The position numbers and the translations under genes are program-made. Of a stretch of DNA of 64,000 bases, positions 46,296-58,150 are shown piece after piece. The notes beneath the pieces are model-generated. The model was not told where the DNA came from and did no database searches. It saw only the letters and a program-made list of their open reading frames with translations. Numbering within the stretch: the first letter of the stretch is position 1; each line of letters starts with the position of its first letter. Source of the stretch: Heterocephalus glaber (Eukaryota; Chordata; Mammalia; Rodentia; Bathyergidae); NCBI RefSeq assembly GCF_000247695.1, contig NW_004624866.1, positions 3,955,341 to 4,019,340 on the forward strand, in the 5' to 3' direction.

Positions 46296-47359
46296 CCGAT
46301 GATGCACTCACCTCCCAATATCCTCCACCTCACTTATCTTACATTAACTCTCTCTGCTTTGTGAATGCTGACAAATGAGTTCATGAAAGTTACAGTGAAT
46401 AAGAATTCAAACTTGTTGTCAAGCAGTTTCTTTCTCACTTTAGCTAGGTAATAACAGTTAATAGTTTTCAAAGTAGAGTGAAAGAAAAAGCAAGGTAAGA
46501 GGTGACTGATTATAGTAATGAAATAATTAAATTCCATTAAGATCAATTACCAACATAGGGATCTTAGCAATTTTCTTTTTAGTCATTCACAATGGTCCTT
46601 TCCCTCTCCTACTGCCATATGCCACAATATTTATTATCTAGAAAGAAAATTAACCTAATCATCTCATCTCTTCCTGACTTGGTGCACAGTCCTCAGATTC
46701 TCATCAGAATGAAGCCTGCATTCATTCCATTTTTTTCTTTGTGGCACATTAACATTTCCTTTGATTTTCCCTCAGAGCGATGTAATTTCAACACCCAATA
46801 GCGAGGCCACTGACTGTGAAGGATGACCAGCCTGAGCTCATTTCTAAACCAGGTTACATCGTTCTTATTCCTACTCTGTTGTTGGAAAAATAACATGCTT
46901 AGTATCCTTCTGTATCTTGTGAGCTTTGACTTGAAAAAAGTTAGAGATACAATTATACATAGTATTGATATGGACACTTCTAAAATTACTCACTAGCTTT
47001 CATAGTCACACCTTATATATACTCAGCAAGTTATTACAATCCTGAATGCATAGAGTGATCCACTTAAATGAGATCAATCTGAAGTAGCTCGAGGTGTAAA
47101 GTCCTTGGTCTAGAAGTACAAACTGAATATGTCTTAGTAAAGTAAATTACTTCTACCCATTATCTTTATATTTCTCTACCTTAGCCATCCTCAGTTAGCT
47201 CAGTGTTGGAGTGAAAAGTAAAGTAGAAACTTTCCTTCCTTTAGATATAAAGTGGAAAATAGAACAAAGTGTCAACTAACCCAAGTAAATGCTCTCTTGA
47301 CACAAATCTCACTTCTGAATAGCAAAGAAGAAATCATTTGAGGTAGAATCTAACCCTTC
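46296..47359. other. Unassigned sequence
   Basis: No gene; overlapping frames at 46592-46977 on both strands lack support. Confidence 0.45.
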
Positions 47360-47545
47360 TAATATTCATTTATTCAACAAATATGTGTTGATCACATATT
47401 ATATGTTAAGCATGGTTCTAGATTTGGGAACAGAGCAGTGAACAAAAAAATATCCTTTGCCTTTGCGGAGTTCACATCCTAATGAAGGAGAAATGATCAG
47501 AGAAAAGAGAGATAATCCAAGAATATGACAGAATGAATTCTTCCT
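47360..47545 (-). mobile_element. L2 3' end, antisense
   Basis: 'catttattcaacaaatatgtg', 'gttaagcatggttctagatttggg', 'gagcagtgaacaaaaaaat' and 'ggagttcacatcctaatg' (each in part) are the familiar antisense L2/MIR-type terminus. Confidence 0.65.
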
Positions 47546-48800
47546 TTGCACAATAATGTTATAGGAAGAGAAGTTAAAGTCATTTCATATAAGACATGCC
47601 CTTTATCTCATGTGAAATTAGAAAAAAGAAATTCTCTTCTTTGTATAATGTGCATGCACCCTTGGGAAACTAGTGAGACATCAGTCAAAGATCTCGTTAT
47701 TAAGAAGAGAAAAACAGGAATTGGAGGACCACATGTGTTTTCAGTCATGGTAACTAACTCCCCTTGGTGAGCAAAGGAGAGCCTCCCTGGGAAGCCAGAG
47801 TGAGGCCCTCATAAGACCCAAGAAAGGATCCAAGCAATGGGTTGAGGGCAGAAGATTCCCAGTAGAGGCCTAAGACATTTGACTAACGCCCTTGAGTGTC
47901 TGCCTTGAAGCTAAACAGGGAGGGGGAGGGCTCATGGGTCAAGAGAGAGCAACCACATGTCAGTTGCCCTCTAATCCCTCCCCTCAAAGATAAGAGATCA
48001 TAAGGTTCTTCTCTTAAATCATTCGTGGGAGTGAAAAAGTTATAACTTTGAGTCCCATTACCTCTATTATAATCAGATATGTGCTTGATCTGGGAAAAAC
48101 TAAGCAAATAGGAGGGACTCAGAAAAAGTATAGCAAATTACCCAAATACACTACACACACACACACATAGACTCATAGGCAAAATTTCTGCAGAACACAA
48201 TCAGTGATCCCCTGATAGAGGGCAAAGAGAAAATCCCCTAGAAACAAGATTCTGAAACTGAATTCTACATTGTTTACTCCATGCACATGCATGTGCACAC
48301 ACACACAAGCAAGAAATATCACTTGTATGAGGAATAAATAATGTTTTATCTCTAATGCTCTAGCATTCCCAGAGTATAATCATACAAGTGAAGTTCCCAG
48401 CAGCCTTTATACAATTCTATAACAAGTGAGTCAGAACAGAAGCTAAGCCCTGTGTGACCAATTAACTCTACAAAAATACACAGTAAACTTTAGTGCAAAT
48501 TTGAGCCACATAAACAAATGATATAAAAATGTGCATTTATGTTGTGCCTACTAATAGTTTACATATGGATTTTATATATAAAATAGATTACATTACTGAA
48601 AATGGACCAGAATCCACAGGACATGTGACTGCATCTTCTTGAGGGTCTATGGAACAGGGGAGAGAAACCCTTCAGGAAAAGTGTCTGCTATTTCAGGATT
48701 GACTTTTAGGTAAATATATTTTGTATTTTCTTTCCTTTACTTAAGAACTTGAACCTAGAATATACCATACAAAAGGATTAAGATGTTGGATAGTGGAGTG
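47546..48800. other. Unassigned sequence up to the gap
   Basis: It holds a short (AC)n at 48153-48168 and an alternating purine-pyrimidine run at 48280-48307. No gene is seen. Confidence 0.5.
48280..48307. repeat. Alternating purine-pyrimidine run with 16-bp palindrome
   Basis: All 28 bases alternate pyrimidine and purine. The first part holds the perfect palindrome tgcacatgcatgtgca (48282-48297), and the rest is (AC)n. Such sequence can form Z-DNA or a small cruciform in vitro. Confidence 0.9.
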
Positions 48801-48914
48801 NNNNNNNNNNNNNNNNNNNNNNNNNNNNNNNNNNNNNNNNNNNNNNNNNNNNNNNNNNNNNNNNNNNNNNNNNNNNNNNNNNNNNNNNNNNNNNNNNNNN
48901 NNNNNNNNNNNNNN
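48801..48914. other. Assembly gap (114 N)
   Basis: Undetermined bases. No repeat is evident at the left edge; the right edge starts in AT-rich sequence. Confidence 0.99.
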
Positions 48915-50221
48915 TTTGTTTTATTTACATCTTTTTATTCAATATCAATTATATGAGTCTTATATTTAATTCTAGATATATTAAAATCTCCATGGTTTAA
49001 ACAAGGCTCAAAATATGTTTCAGTTCAAAGTGTGAACTTGCTATATTAAATTATTTCAACTACATAATACAATCTAGACAAATATATTTTTAAGCAAGAA
49101 AATTTAAATACAGAATTAGTAATATTTTAAATTATCACTACAAATTCTCCCAAATAGTTTACTTATTGGTGACTCTCTCTCAAGAGTTTTTGAATAGTAA
49201 ATAAAACACATAGTTTAAAACTATATTCTGCCTAGACAGTCTGGAAGATTCTAACTTTGGAGCACAAATAACCAGACTTCAAAGAGAATGAGAAGCTGGA
49301 CACGCACTCCAGAGACAGCAGCTATCGTTAGGGGCCACAGTCGGCTGGAGACGTGCTGGGAATGAGTCCCTAGTGCCTGCCTCTACCACTTACTCAGGAA
49401 AGAAGGCAAATCAATACCTCCCTGCACAGCTCACTGAGCAGTCACTCTCTCAAAAGCTGGGAGCGGAGCTGCTACTCCACAGTGCAATGATCCCTCTAGC
49501 GTCTGGGTTGGAAGAGGAGGCCTTTCCAGAAGCTCCTGAGAAGACTACCTGCACCTTATTGTTTCTCATTGAACCTTCTCAGACCTGCAGGGAACTAACA
49601 GATCCTTTACTCACTAGAACCAGCCACTTTCAGTTTTTCTGAAAGTGGCTCTGAAGGTATTTCCCTTCTGAGCCTAGTAAGTACATCCATACATAAAAAA
49701 TGTAAAGAGAACCTTATTTTGCTTATTACAAACAAAATTTCTATCATAGACATCACTGGATTTAGGGACAATAAATATATGCCAAACTGCAATGATACCT
49801 ATAACCTCAGCAGATCTTGTCTACTATATACCTTCTAAAGAACAATAACGCAGATGAACAGGGACCTGAATTACCAAATAAAAGAAGCTGAATAAAGATT
49901 TGTCTAATTTCTAACAAGTTATTTTGAGATCTGAACATCCAAACAAGGGTGCAGTGTATATCCAAAAAGTGGAAAAACTATAAATCAGTCACTGAAATAA
50001 GTGACTTCTCAGGAATTTTAATTTTACTTGATGGATACTGAGTTCTTTGGTTTGCTCAGATCTCAAAGTTATTCCTCAAGAGATTGATGCTGACCACCCT
50101 ATCAACAAAAGCATCATTATGCTTTCTTTTACTGTTTTCTGTTATTGTGCTTTATTTTTCTTTATAGTACATCTGACATCATTTCAATAATATAATATTT
50201 TGTTTATTGCATTATCTTTTG
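48915..50221. other. Unassigned sequence with a GC-richer island
   Basis: 49260-49650 is GC-richer than its surroundings, contains an 89-codon frame (49373-49642) and ends with a perfect 12-bp hairpin (49622-49650). No repeat family is recognised. Confidence 0.45.
49622..49650. repeat. Perfect 12-bp inverted repeat, 5-nt T loop
   Basis: Left arm agccactttcag (49622-49633), loop ttttt, right arm ctgaaagtggct (49639-49650). No bacterial-type terminator role is meant. Confidence 0.9.
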
Positions 50222-50330
50222 TAGAATGCAAAGCTCTTGAAAGGGTGAAAACCTTGTTCATTTAATTCACTGTTATCGTCTCAGCATCCAGTACAGGGCT
50301 ACAGAGTGATTAAGACCTTAGTGATTGTTT
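50222..50330 (+). mobile_element. L2 3'-end fragment
   Basis: 'gaatgcaaagctcttgaaaggg', 'tatcgtctcagcatccag' and 'agtgattgtttatttata' follow the L2 terminus. Confidence 0.5.
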
Positions 50331-50517
50331 ATTTATAAAATACACACAGAGACTTTTACAGCAAATAGTTTCCATTGAAATGAAACACGTGTTTCCAATT
50401 GTTGACCCTTCCATTACATCAACAAGATAATACAGCCCTCCAAATGATATTCTTACTTTGCATTGGAGAAAATAAACAGAAATAAGGTTACTAATTTTGA
50501 TGTGCCTATAAAAGCAA

Positions 50518-51205
50518 AGTCATACAAAGGTCTACTATCTCAAATCTATAAAGAACTTAAAAAGATCAGACCTCCCAAATTTAAAGACCCAGTCCAAAAA
50601 TGGGCATCTGAAATGAACAGACATTTCTCACACAAAGAAGTAGAAATAGCAAATAAATACATGAAATAATGTTCAACATCACTGGTCATTCGAGAGATGC
50701 AAATGAAAACAACGCTGAGATTCCACCTCACTCCAGAAAGAATGGCTGCTATCATGAAATCAACCAATAACAAATGCTGGTGGGGCTGTGGGGAAAGAGG
50801 AACCCTGCTCCACTGCTGGTGGGAGTGTAGACTGGTGCAACCATTGTGGAAATCAGTATGGAGATACCTCAAAGAACTAGGACTGGAAGTCCCATTTGAC
50901 CCTGCTATTCCACTGCTGGGGATCTTCCCCAAAGAATTAAAGAATCATACCACAGTGATCTATGTGCACCCATGTTCATAGCAGCACAGTTTGTGATAGC
51001 TAAAACTTGGAAACAGCCCAAATGCCCATCAACTGGAAACTGGATCAAGAAAATGTGGGTTTTTTATAAAATGGAGTACTACTCAGCCATAAAAAATGAG
51101 AAATTAGAGACATTTATAGCTAAGTGGATGCACATTGAGGCGATACTCTTAAGTGAAATAAATAGGACACACATGTATGAATACCGAATAGTTTCTCTGG
51201 TGTGA
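50518..51205 (+). pseudogene. L1 ORF2 C-terminal relic
   Basis: The frame covers the C-terminal domain of L1 ORF2p, which helps bind RNA during retrotransposition. The CX3CX7HX4C motif is intact: cysteines at codons starting 50775 and 50787, histidine at 50811, cysteine at 50826. Two lesions are visible: a TAA at 50667-50669 where the 43-kb copy has lysine, and a frame change between about 50972 and 50981, after which the rest of the domain reads on to a stop at 51205. There is no polymerase domain, so it cannot be active. Confidence 0.88.
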
Positions 51206-51237
51206 GAAACTGAAAGTGTAAATAAGGACTAAATGTA

Positions 51238-51769
51238 TAATAGTTAATGTGAAATAGGAAGAAAAAGGGCAAAGGGGAAGGAAGTGGGAGGGGTAGGGGA
51301 AAGGATAGAAGGGAATGGGATTAATAGGAGAAAATGGAAAAATAGGAACAAAATCTTTGTAAATAGGGAGGGCTGGAGGGGTTGAAGGGAGGGCTGGGCA
51401 AGGCTGCAAAATAAGAACCAAGAGAGACTATGTAAAGGTGCAAATTTCCAATGATGAATGTCAGTATATTGTATACCTAAAATGTACCAATGATTGGAAT
51501 GAATAATCGATAATGTAAAATAGGAAGAAAAGGTCCAAAGCGGTAGGAGTATTGGGAGGGGCAGGGGAAAGGAAAGAAGGGAAAAGAAAAATGATGAGAA
51601 ATGGAAAAATTGGAAATAAAGTCTTTGTAAATAGGGAAGGGTGGAGGGGGTGAAGGGAGGGCTAGGAATGGGGAAAAAATAAGAACCAAGATGCATTATG
51701 TAAAGGTACAATTCCCAATGAGAAATGTAATTGTGTTGTATACCTACAATGGACCAATCAAAGAATTTA
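51238..51769 (+). repeat. Two tandem 266-bp L1 3' UTR units
   Basis: Unit 1 starts taatagttaatgtgaaatag (51238) and unit 2 starts taatcgataatgtaaaatag (51504). Both run through a G/A-rich block, 'tctttgtaaataggga', 'aataagaaccaaga', 'atgtaaaggt' and 'tgtatacctaaaatg'-like ends in the same order. Confidence 0.88.
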
Positions 51770-51795
51770 GAATAAATAAATAAATAAATAAATAA

Positions 51796-52149
51796 GAAAA
51801 TATGGCAAAAGAAAACAACATTCAAAACACAAAATATAAAGTGCTTTTGAAAGTAAAATGAAGCCAGAAGAAACCAAAATGTCAGTAAGGAGATTTAAAG
51901 ATAATAGTAAATAAATCTTGGTAAATACTAAGTAAATCAAAGGTAGAATAAAAAGGAAAAATAGCCAAAGTATGTAAAGGATGAGAAAAGATTAAGATCA
52001 ATCCAGGGCATCCAATATCAGAATAATAAGAGCATTAGAAAAAGAAAGTAGATACAATAAAAGGGACAGCATTCTTTTTCTTAATATCTAAGAAAACTGC
52101 TTCAACTTGCAAGGCCAGAGTTTCCAGATTAAAAGTATTAACAAAAAAA
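51796..52149. other. A-rich unassigned sequence
   Basis: Adenine-rich, no gene or repeat recognised. Confidence 0.5.
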
Positions 52150-52270
52150 GCCAGGCGAGGTGGTGCAAGCCTATAATCCCAGCATTTGAGAGGCTAAAGT
52201 AGGATTGCCATGAGTTCAAGGCCAGCCCAAACTGTACATAGGGAGACCTTGTCTTGAAGAACACCAAAAA
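52150..52270 (+). mobile_element. B1-type SINE
   Basis: 'gccaggcgaggtggtgcaagc', 'ataatcccagcatttgag', 'gagttcaaggccagccc' and 'agaccttgtct' are present with an A-rich end. The flanks aaaagtattaacaaaa / aaaagttaacaaaa suggest a target duplication with a 2-bp indel. Confidence 0.88.
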
Positions 52271-55200
52271 GATTTTTTAAAAGTTAACAAAAGAAATGAA
52301 AGAAAATGCATTATAAGGCACATCATTAGCAAATTTCAGATCACCAAGTGGAACAAAGAAAGGTCCAGTAGTTTCCAAAGGGAATTGAAAAGCATAGAAT
52401 CAATATGGCATCAGATTTCTAGGCAGCAACACTGAAAAAACAAAGACCAAAATTCAGAAACTCTGTGACAACATGACTTTTTAGAAATATATACCTAGCT
52501 GAATAAAAAAATCACATGTGAGGATCAAATAAAATCATGATAGACATGATAATCAAAAGTTTTACTTCCTTTTCCCCCTTTCTTGATAAACTACTGGATG
52601 ACTGTCTTCTCAATCAAGATATGGGACAAATAGAAGAAAGAGGGAGATGTGAGATCCTGGAAACAGTAGGTCCATCACAGAAGCAAAGCAAAGAGAGCTT
52701 TCATAAGGTGGCAAGGGGAGATTGGAGGGTATCTGTGGTATGAATCTTTGACCTGAAGGTCAGGAAATGGTAGGCTTTTGGGGGCAGATGACTTTGAATT
52801 GAGGGCACTTAGGATCAGTGGATGGAAGCAGAAGCTTTGTATGAGTTCCACTTATATGTCTAACAGAGATCCTCCAACAAGGAACTCCACAGTCATGAAT
52901 TCCCTCCATGGGAGTCTTCTCAACCAGGGCAGATAAACCATCTCAGGAGAGGAGCCTGGAAGTCCACCCTATGCTCAGACTGTCACATACTCTTCTGAGA
53001 CCTGCTCCAAGAGATAACTTCTATTACGTAAGAGATGTTTCAGCTCTTGTAATCTTTATTTAGCATATAATTCCTCCCCTTTCCTTCTCATAATTTGTGT
53101 CTCCACCAGCCCCCAGAATCCCCAATTTGTTTCTGTTGTATAAGCTTCAATCATCTGACCTTTCTTGGAGTCTCATATTTTGTTGAACTTCTGTGTATAT
53201 AATTAAACATGGTTTTTCTACAACTAATCTATGTCAATTTAATCTTCAGCCCAGCCAAAAAACCTTGAAGAGTAGGGAGAAGTCATTTTCTCTGCTCTAC
53301 AGAATCAGACAGTCCAAATTGGAACAGAAGAGAAAGCCACCAGAAGGATATGCTTCCAGACTTCCACATTCCCCCAAAAAGGACATAGGTGGATTACAGT
53401 GATTACTGTCAGACACACTGATTCTAACCAAGAGGAGATTGACTGACACTTCAGATGGACAGTTTGGGACAGCACTTATGATCATTGTTTCCCAGGTACA
53501 TAGTAACCTAAAGAAAGATAAAAGAGGGGAGAAAAGTCAGAGAAAGCCAATTATAAATTGCAGGAAAACCTAAATTTGTAACGGGTAAGTAATGTGACCA
53601 TACTTTGCTACACTTCACAACTATGGATAATATTCTTAGAGCACCAATAATGTAAACAGTAAACATGGATATAGTTAAAAATTTTAATACAATAAAAAAG
53701 AGGATGTAAGAAAAACGTTTCTTGAGGTCACGGAAAGTGGTTTAATAGTTCTAACTGTTATCTTCCATACTAAGAGGCCAATGAGTAAGACCTAAAACTG
53801 AAAATAAAAATCATGAAATGATATTGCAAGAAAATTATTTAAAAGAAAGGCACCAAAAAGCAGGAAAAAATTCCTTTTGAAGTGGAGAGAGGCTGCCTCT
53901 GGGGAGCAGGAATTATGGGGGAGAAGATGGGGTAGAAGTTTGCTATTGTTCATGATAAGCTTTGCAGGGTTGACTTTTTAAGCAATGGACATGTACAACT
54001 TTGGTAAAAATAACATTAAATTTAAAAGGAGTGAAGATGATATAATGTTTTGTTAGCCCCCAAAATAAAGCTACCCTAAGTCAATTGTATGACGCTATAG
54101 TTGAAATGCTTGGATTCTAACCCTAAAACCTTGCTTTCCTAGTCATCGTTTTTCTCAGGGGATTGACTAATTCAAAGGAAATAAAAACCTCTGTGAACTA
54201 CTAATTACAAGCAATTAATGTCTCCTTTCCTTATGTCCAGTTGCACACTATTGTTATCTAAGCACAACGACTCCCAAGCTCATTCTAGCCTGGTGTATAG
54301 TTCCTACTGTACCTTATAAAAGCCAAGGTGAAAATCTACACTTCGCATTCTAGTTCCCTTGTGTGACTAAACAAAAGGCATGAATAGCAATGTGGCTCTC
54401 TGTAAAGCTGCATGTGTACCAGGTGCAAGGACAGATCACACTTCATGTTAGTGAATACACCAAGGGTTTCATTACTAAACAGCTGCACTCTGCTAAAAAG
54501 AATTACTGCCACCAGAGGACCTTTATTAGCAAAAGCAGCTATGACTGAATGGAAATGCAGCATAAAGCAACAGAGGCATTTCCCAAAAAGCACTGGAAAA
54601 TCAAGGGCTCCTTTAGATTTTTCCAAAACACTATTCCTCCTCCACAGTTTGAGAGCCAGCCAGGAACGGTGTACTGCTTTCTTTATTACACTGCTCGTCC
54701 ATGTGAATATGGACAAAGAAGCCTCTCTTTTGTCCCTGTCTTCTGTCTTCGAGTGTTTTTAAGCTAGTATCGACCCTGTAAGGGTAGGAGTTTAGGGAAT
54801 GGTGTCAGGTTAGCACTGCAGTCATGATTTTCATTGATGGTTTGGGGAAAATTAAAGTATAGTAGTAGAGTCCTACTCAGCAACCTCATAATTTACTTAC
54901 TTAAATCCCTTCTTGCTCAATGACCATAAATGGAATTTACAATAGGGACTTTCTTTGTCCCACTGGCCGAATACATCACGAAATATTGATTGAATTCCAG
55001 TTAGTGAGTTCACTCATATCTAGCTTTGCCTACTCCTAGCTGCAAATAGAACAATAGCTCTCCCATTTTGAAACATATTTTCTCCCACAGAGGAAATAAG
55101 AATAACTGTAGAACAAGCATTTAAGCACTGCATATTTTGGAAAGAAACCAATGTAATCTCCATTTGAGAAATTCTGGCTATGAAATGTTTCTAAGAGTGA

Positions 55201-55909
55201 TTATTCAGTCACAGCATTGAACATTCAATTTCTGTTGTGTTGGCCACTTTGGCATGCTTTCTAATTCTCAGATGGTGTCCATCCACTCAACCTCAAAACA
55301 TAAGTGTTAATTGCCTTGCTCTGGACTCTCTTAGTAGGTGTAAACTTCACATCTGAGGGGTGAGGGTATAGCCCCATGATTCTTGTTAATGTTAATAAAT
55401 AAAGCTCTACAGTAAAATGTTTACCAAAGCAAAACAGCTCTCAAAACAGAATGGATTCAAGATGATCATTCAAACACAGGGAACAAAGAACTGAGTCCAA
55501 GAACCTAAATGTTTAACTTTCTTCCTAGCTCAAAATTGTTTTCCGCCTCATATGTCTGCAAATAGGTAAAACGAATTTATACCTTAACCTTTCTATTCCT
55601 CGGTCTACATTTGGTAAGACTGTGTTGCACTTTCCCATGTTTTTTCATATGGCACAGTTCCTCTCTAGGAATTGTCAAAGTGAGTATTTTTCACCCTTCA
55701 TTCAGCTATTGCAAAGAAAACATTTACTAGCCATGAAATGTGGAGTTAAAATCTTTGAGGACAAACAATTAGTAATCAGTATAATTCCATGAACGACATG
55801 AAAGAAAAAATGCTGTAGGAACTGGGGAAAGGGAAGTATATTGGGCAGGGAAATTAGATCAGAAAGAAGTGATAATGAGCTGAACTTTTAAGAAAGTTAG
55901 AGATTTAAT
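52271..55909. other. Long unassigned stretch
   Basis: About 3.6 kb without a recognised repeat. 54312-54780 stands out by low stop density in three frames (116, 72 and, on minus, 126 codons) and a TATAAAAG word at 54315-54322; see findings. Not called a gene. Confidence 0.45.
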
Positions 55910-56185
55910 TAAATGGAGAGGCAGCATAGCATAATTTTTTAAGAGTACAAACTGATGAACAAATTTCCTGGCTTTGAATCCCAGCTCTCTCATGCTGTAA
56001 CTGTGTGGCCTTGAACAGGTTCCTTAACATTGCGGAGCTTTAGCTTGCACATTCAAAAACGTGGGATTAAATACCATCTGTTGTACTGGGTGCTTAGGAT
56101 AAACTTAGTTAAAAAGGTAAAGAACTTAGAACAATGTCTAGCATAGTAAAAGAGGTCCCTAAATGTTATCTTTGTTGTTGTTATA
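55910..56185 (+). mobile_element. MIR SINE, near full length
   Basis: 'ggcagcatagcataatttttt', 'ggctttgaatcccagctctc', 'ctgtgtggccttgaacagg', 'aacttagaacaatgtctagcat' and 'cctaaatgttatctttg' (in parts) run through the whole MIR consensus in order. Confidence 0.8.
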
Positions 56186-56794
56186 ATTAATGAGAAAGGA
56201 GTGGGGGACATTCCAAACAATGGAAATATCTCAACAAATTAACCAAATATACTTAGTCACTTAATTATGCTGAAATGAAAAGCTCATGCTGGCACCAACA
56301 TCAGCAATTTTTTCCCCTTTGCTCTTCATACTAGTGAACTGGCAATTGGGAAGTAAGTTTTTAAGTGAGGGGATTTTGCTTAAATTATGAATTGCCCATA
56401 GCTGCCTTGGAAATTTTGTCCAAAACATAAAGAGTGGAAACATATGTCATTAATTTGAATAGAGGCAGTTCACATATTTGTTTAATGACCTCAGCTCAGT
56501 CAGACATGAAGACCCAGGTGCACTGAATACAGGCATTAGTACAACACTAAAAAACAAGAAATAAGATGCCAAACAGTCCGCATGATTTAGAACTCATTCC
56601 TCCAGTCACTATGAATGCAAATGTCTCATTTACATAAAATCCACTCATATAGATGCTAATAGGGAGTAAAGGAGAGGTTATCACTTCTCCTACCCAGCAT
56701 CAGAAACAGGAAATCAGAATTCACCCACTGGCAATAGTGATAGGATCTTTCAAACTGTGATGTTGATCAGCTTTAATAATTTGGATATTAGTTG
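56186..56794. other. Unassigned AT-rich sequence
   Basis: Nothing recognised. Confidence 0.5.
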
Positions 56795-57015
56795 CAGAAG
56801 TATGTGTTAAATAAAGAGCACTTACTGAGTGCTTCCCATGACCCAGGCTTTGTCCTAAATGTTTTTATGCATTTTTCATATAATATTTTACAACCCTGAT
56901 ACAAAGGTTCCATTATTGTCTTCTCTTTTACTGATAAAGAACTGAAACTAAGAGAGATTAAGCATCTTGCCTAGTATCACAAAGTCAGTGTGTCTATCTG
57001 ATTTTAAAGACCATG
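56795..57015 (-). mobile_element. MIR SINE, antisense
   Basis: 'gagcacttactgagtgcttcc', 'tgacccaggctttgtccta', 'cattattgtcttctcttttac', 'gaactgaaactaagagag' and 'cttgcctagtatcacaaag' follow the reverse complement of MIR. Confidence 0.75.
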
Positions 57016-57287
57016 TTGCTGCTCAAGATTAATTAAAGTGTTTAACTCCATTGGCATCCACCTCCCACCTTTATGAGCCCACTCCCACCCCCATTCCCAG
57101 AAACAGAGTATACAAGAAAGGGCTTCTTTTTCTTTAAATCAGGAAGAAACTGATGCAAAGGCAAAATATGAAAGCAAGAGGAGCAGATCTACTAACAGTG
57201 ACCTTGAACTGTCCATCTGAGTACAAAGCAGATAACTAATAAACAATGCCATTGCCTGCCATTCTTTGTTTTTTGGTTTGGATTTTT

Positions 57288-57412
57288 TGTCTTTTTTTTT
57301 TTTAAGTTGAGTCTCACTACGTTGCCCAGGTTGGTCTCGAACTACAGGGCTCAGGGGATCCTCCTGCCTCAGTCTCCCTGGTTGCTGGGACTACAGGTTA
57401 CCACTATTGTAC
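57288..57412 (-). mobile_element. 7SL-derived (proto-B1/FLAM-like) SINE, antisense
   Basis: T-run, then 'gagtctcactacgttgcccagg', 'ctcctgcctcagtctccc' and 'gctgggactacaggtta' (in parts), the reverse complement of an old 7SL SINE monomer. Confidence 0.75.
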
Positions 57413-58043
57413 TCCACTCCATTTCAATCAGTCTATAATAGCAATAATCTAAATTGCCATAGTAGGTAGAAGAAGATGACTGTTTAACGAGTTGTTTTTA
57501 AAGAATATTGAAGGCAATTTGAGAGGCCCAATGGAAAGAAATAAGATTTTTTATTTCATACAATTTAATGCATCTGACAATTTCTCATGCCATCAACATT
57601 CTTAAAATGTTTTATTTCAGGCAATCTGTGGGAGTAATACGTTGCAGCCAAATGAATGAGCATAGAACTTTACTGTTGATTCTTTAACTTTGAGAGCAAT
57701 ATTTGTTTTCATCTTGAGAAGATTGTTTTGGGATCTTACATCTGCTTCTATACCATTCAGTTGGCAATTGCATCTTTTTATTGCCTCCCTGGCATACCAA
57801 CAGGACTCAGCTCCACCAAGGACTTGCAAACCCCACCTCCCTGAGTTCTCAGATGTGCACTGCTGTGCAGGTTCCCACCAAGGGGTCCTTTAATAAAGCA
57901 TCATTTAATTCCAAGTATCACCTACATCATAAGGTACACAGGAAACTTACTTTAAGAAAGTTGCAGGTAATCAAATTAAGTCCAACATAGGAAAACAATT
58001 TTAAAATCTTTATTTAAATATGATTATCCCCAGAGTTCATGGT
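57413..58043. other. Unassigned sequence
   Basis: Open frames of 67-70 codons on both strands around 57617-57990 overlap and have no support. Confidence 0.5.
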
Positions 58044-58045
58044 GA

Positions 58046-58105
<60 letters not shown>

Positions 58106-58150
58106 ATAAAAGAGAGAGAGAAAGAAAGAGAGAGGAGGAAGAGAGAGAGA
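58044..58150. repeat. (GAAA)n microsatellite in a polypurine tract
   Basis: A pure GAAA array at 58044-58106 (about 15.75 units) continues as GA-rich purine sequence. There is one pyrimidine (T at 58107) in 107 nt. Confidence 0.97.

Larger units (their letters stand above)
50518..51795 (+). mobile_element. 5'-truncated L1 (ORF2 end, duplicated 3' UTR, A-rich tail)
   Basis: It contains the last ~690 bp of ORF2, a 3' UTR made of two tandem ~266-bp purine-rich units (51238-51503 and 51504-51769), and an (AATA)n tail at about 51769-51795. Other L1 copies here (63.65 kb and 4.35 kb) have one unit. The start is estimated from where similarity to the 42.8-kb copy begins. No clear target duplication was found by eye. 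Confidence 0.88.

Noticed and set aside
49622..49650. Hairpin followed by no T-run read as a transcription terminator
   Set aside because: Intrinsic terminators are bacterial; this is mammalian DNA and the T-run is in the loop.
51244..51825. Longest open frame in the window (193 codons, minus)
   Set aside because: It is the antisense of the duplicated purine-rich L1 3' UTR; the translation is low-complexity F/P/S/L sequence, and the same kind of frame appears opposite other L1 UTRs.
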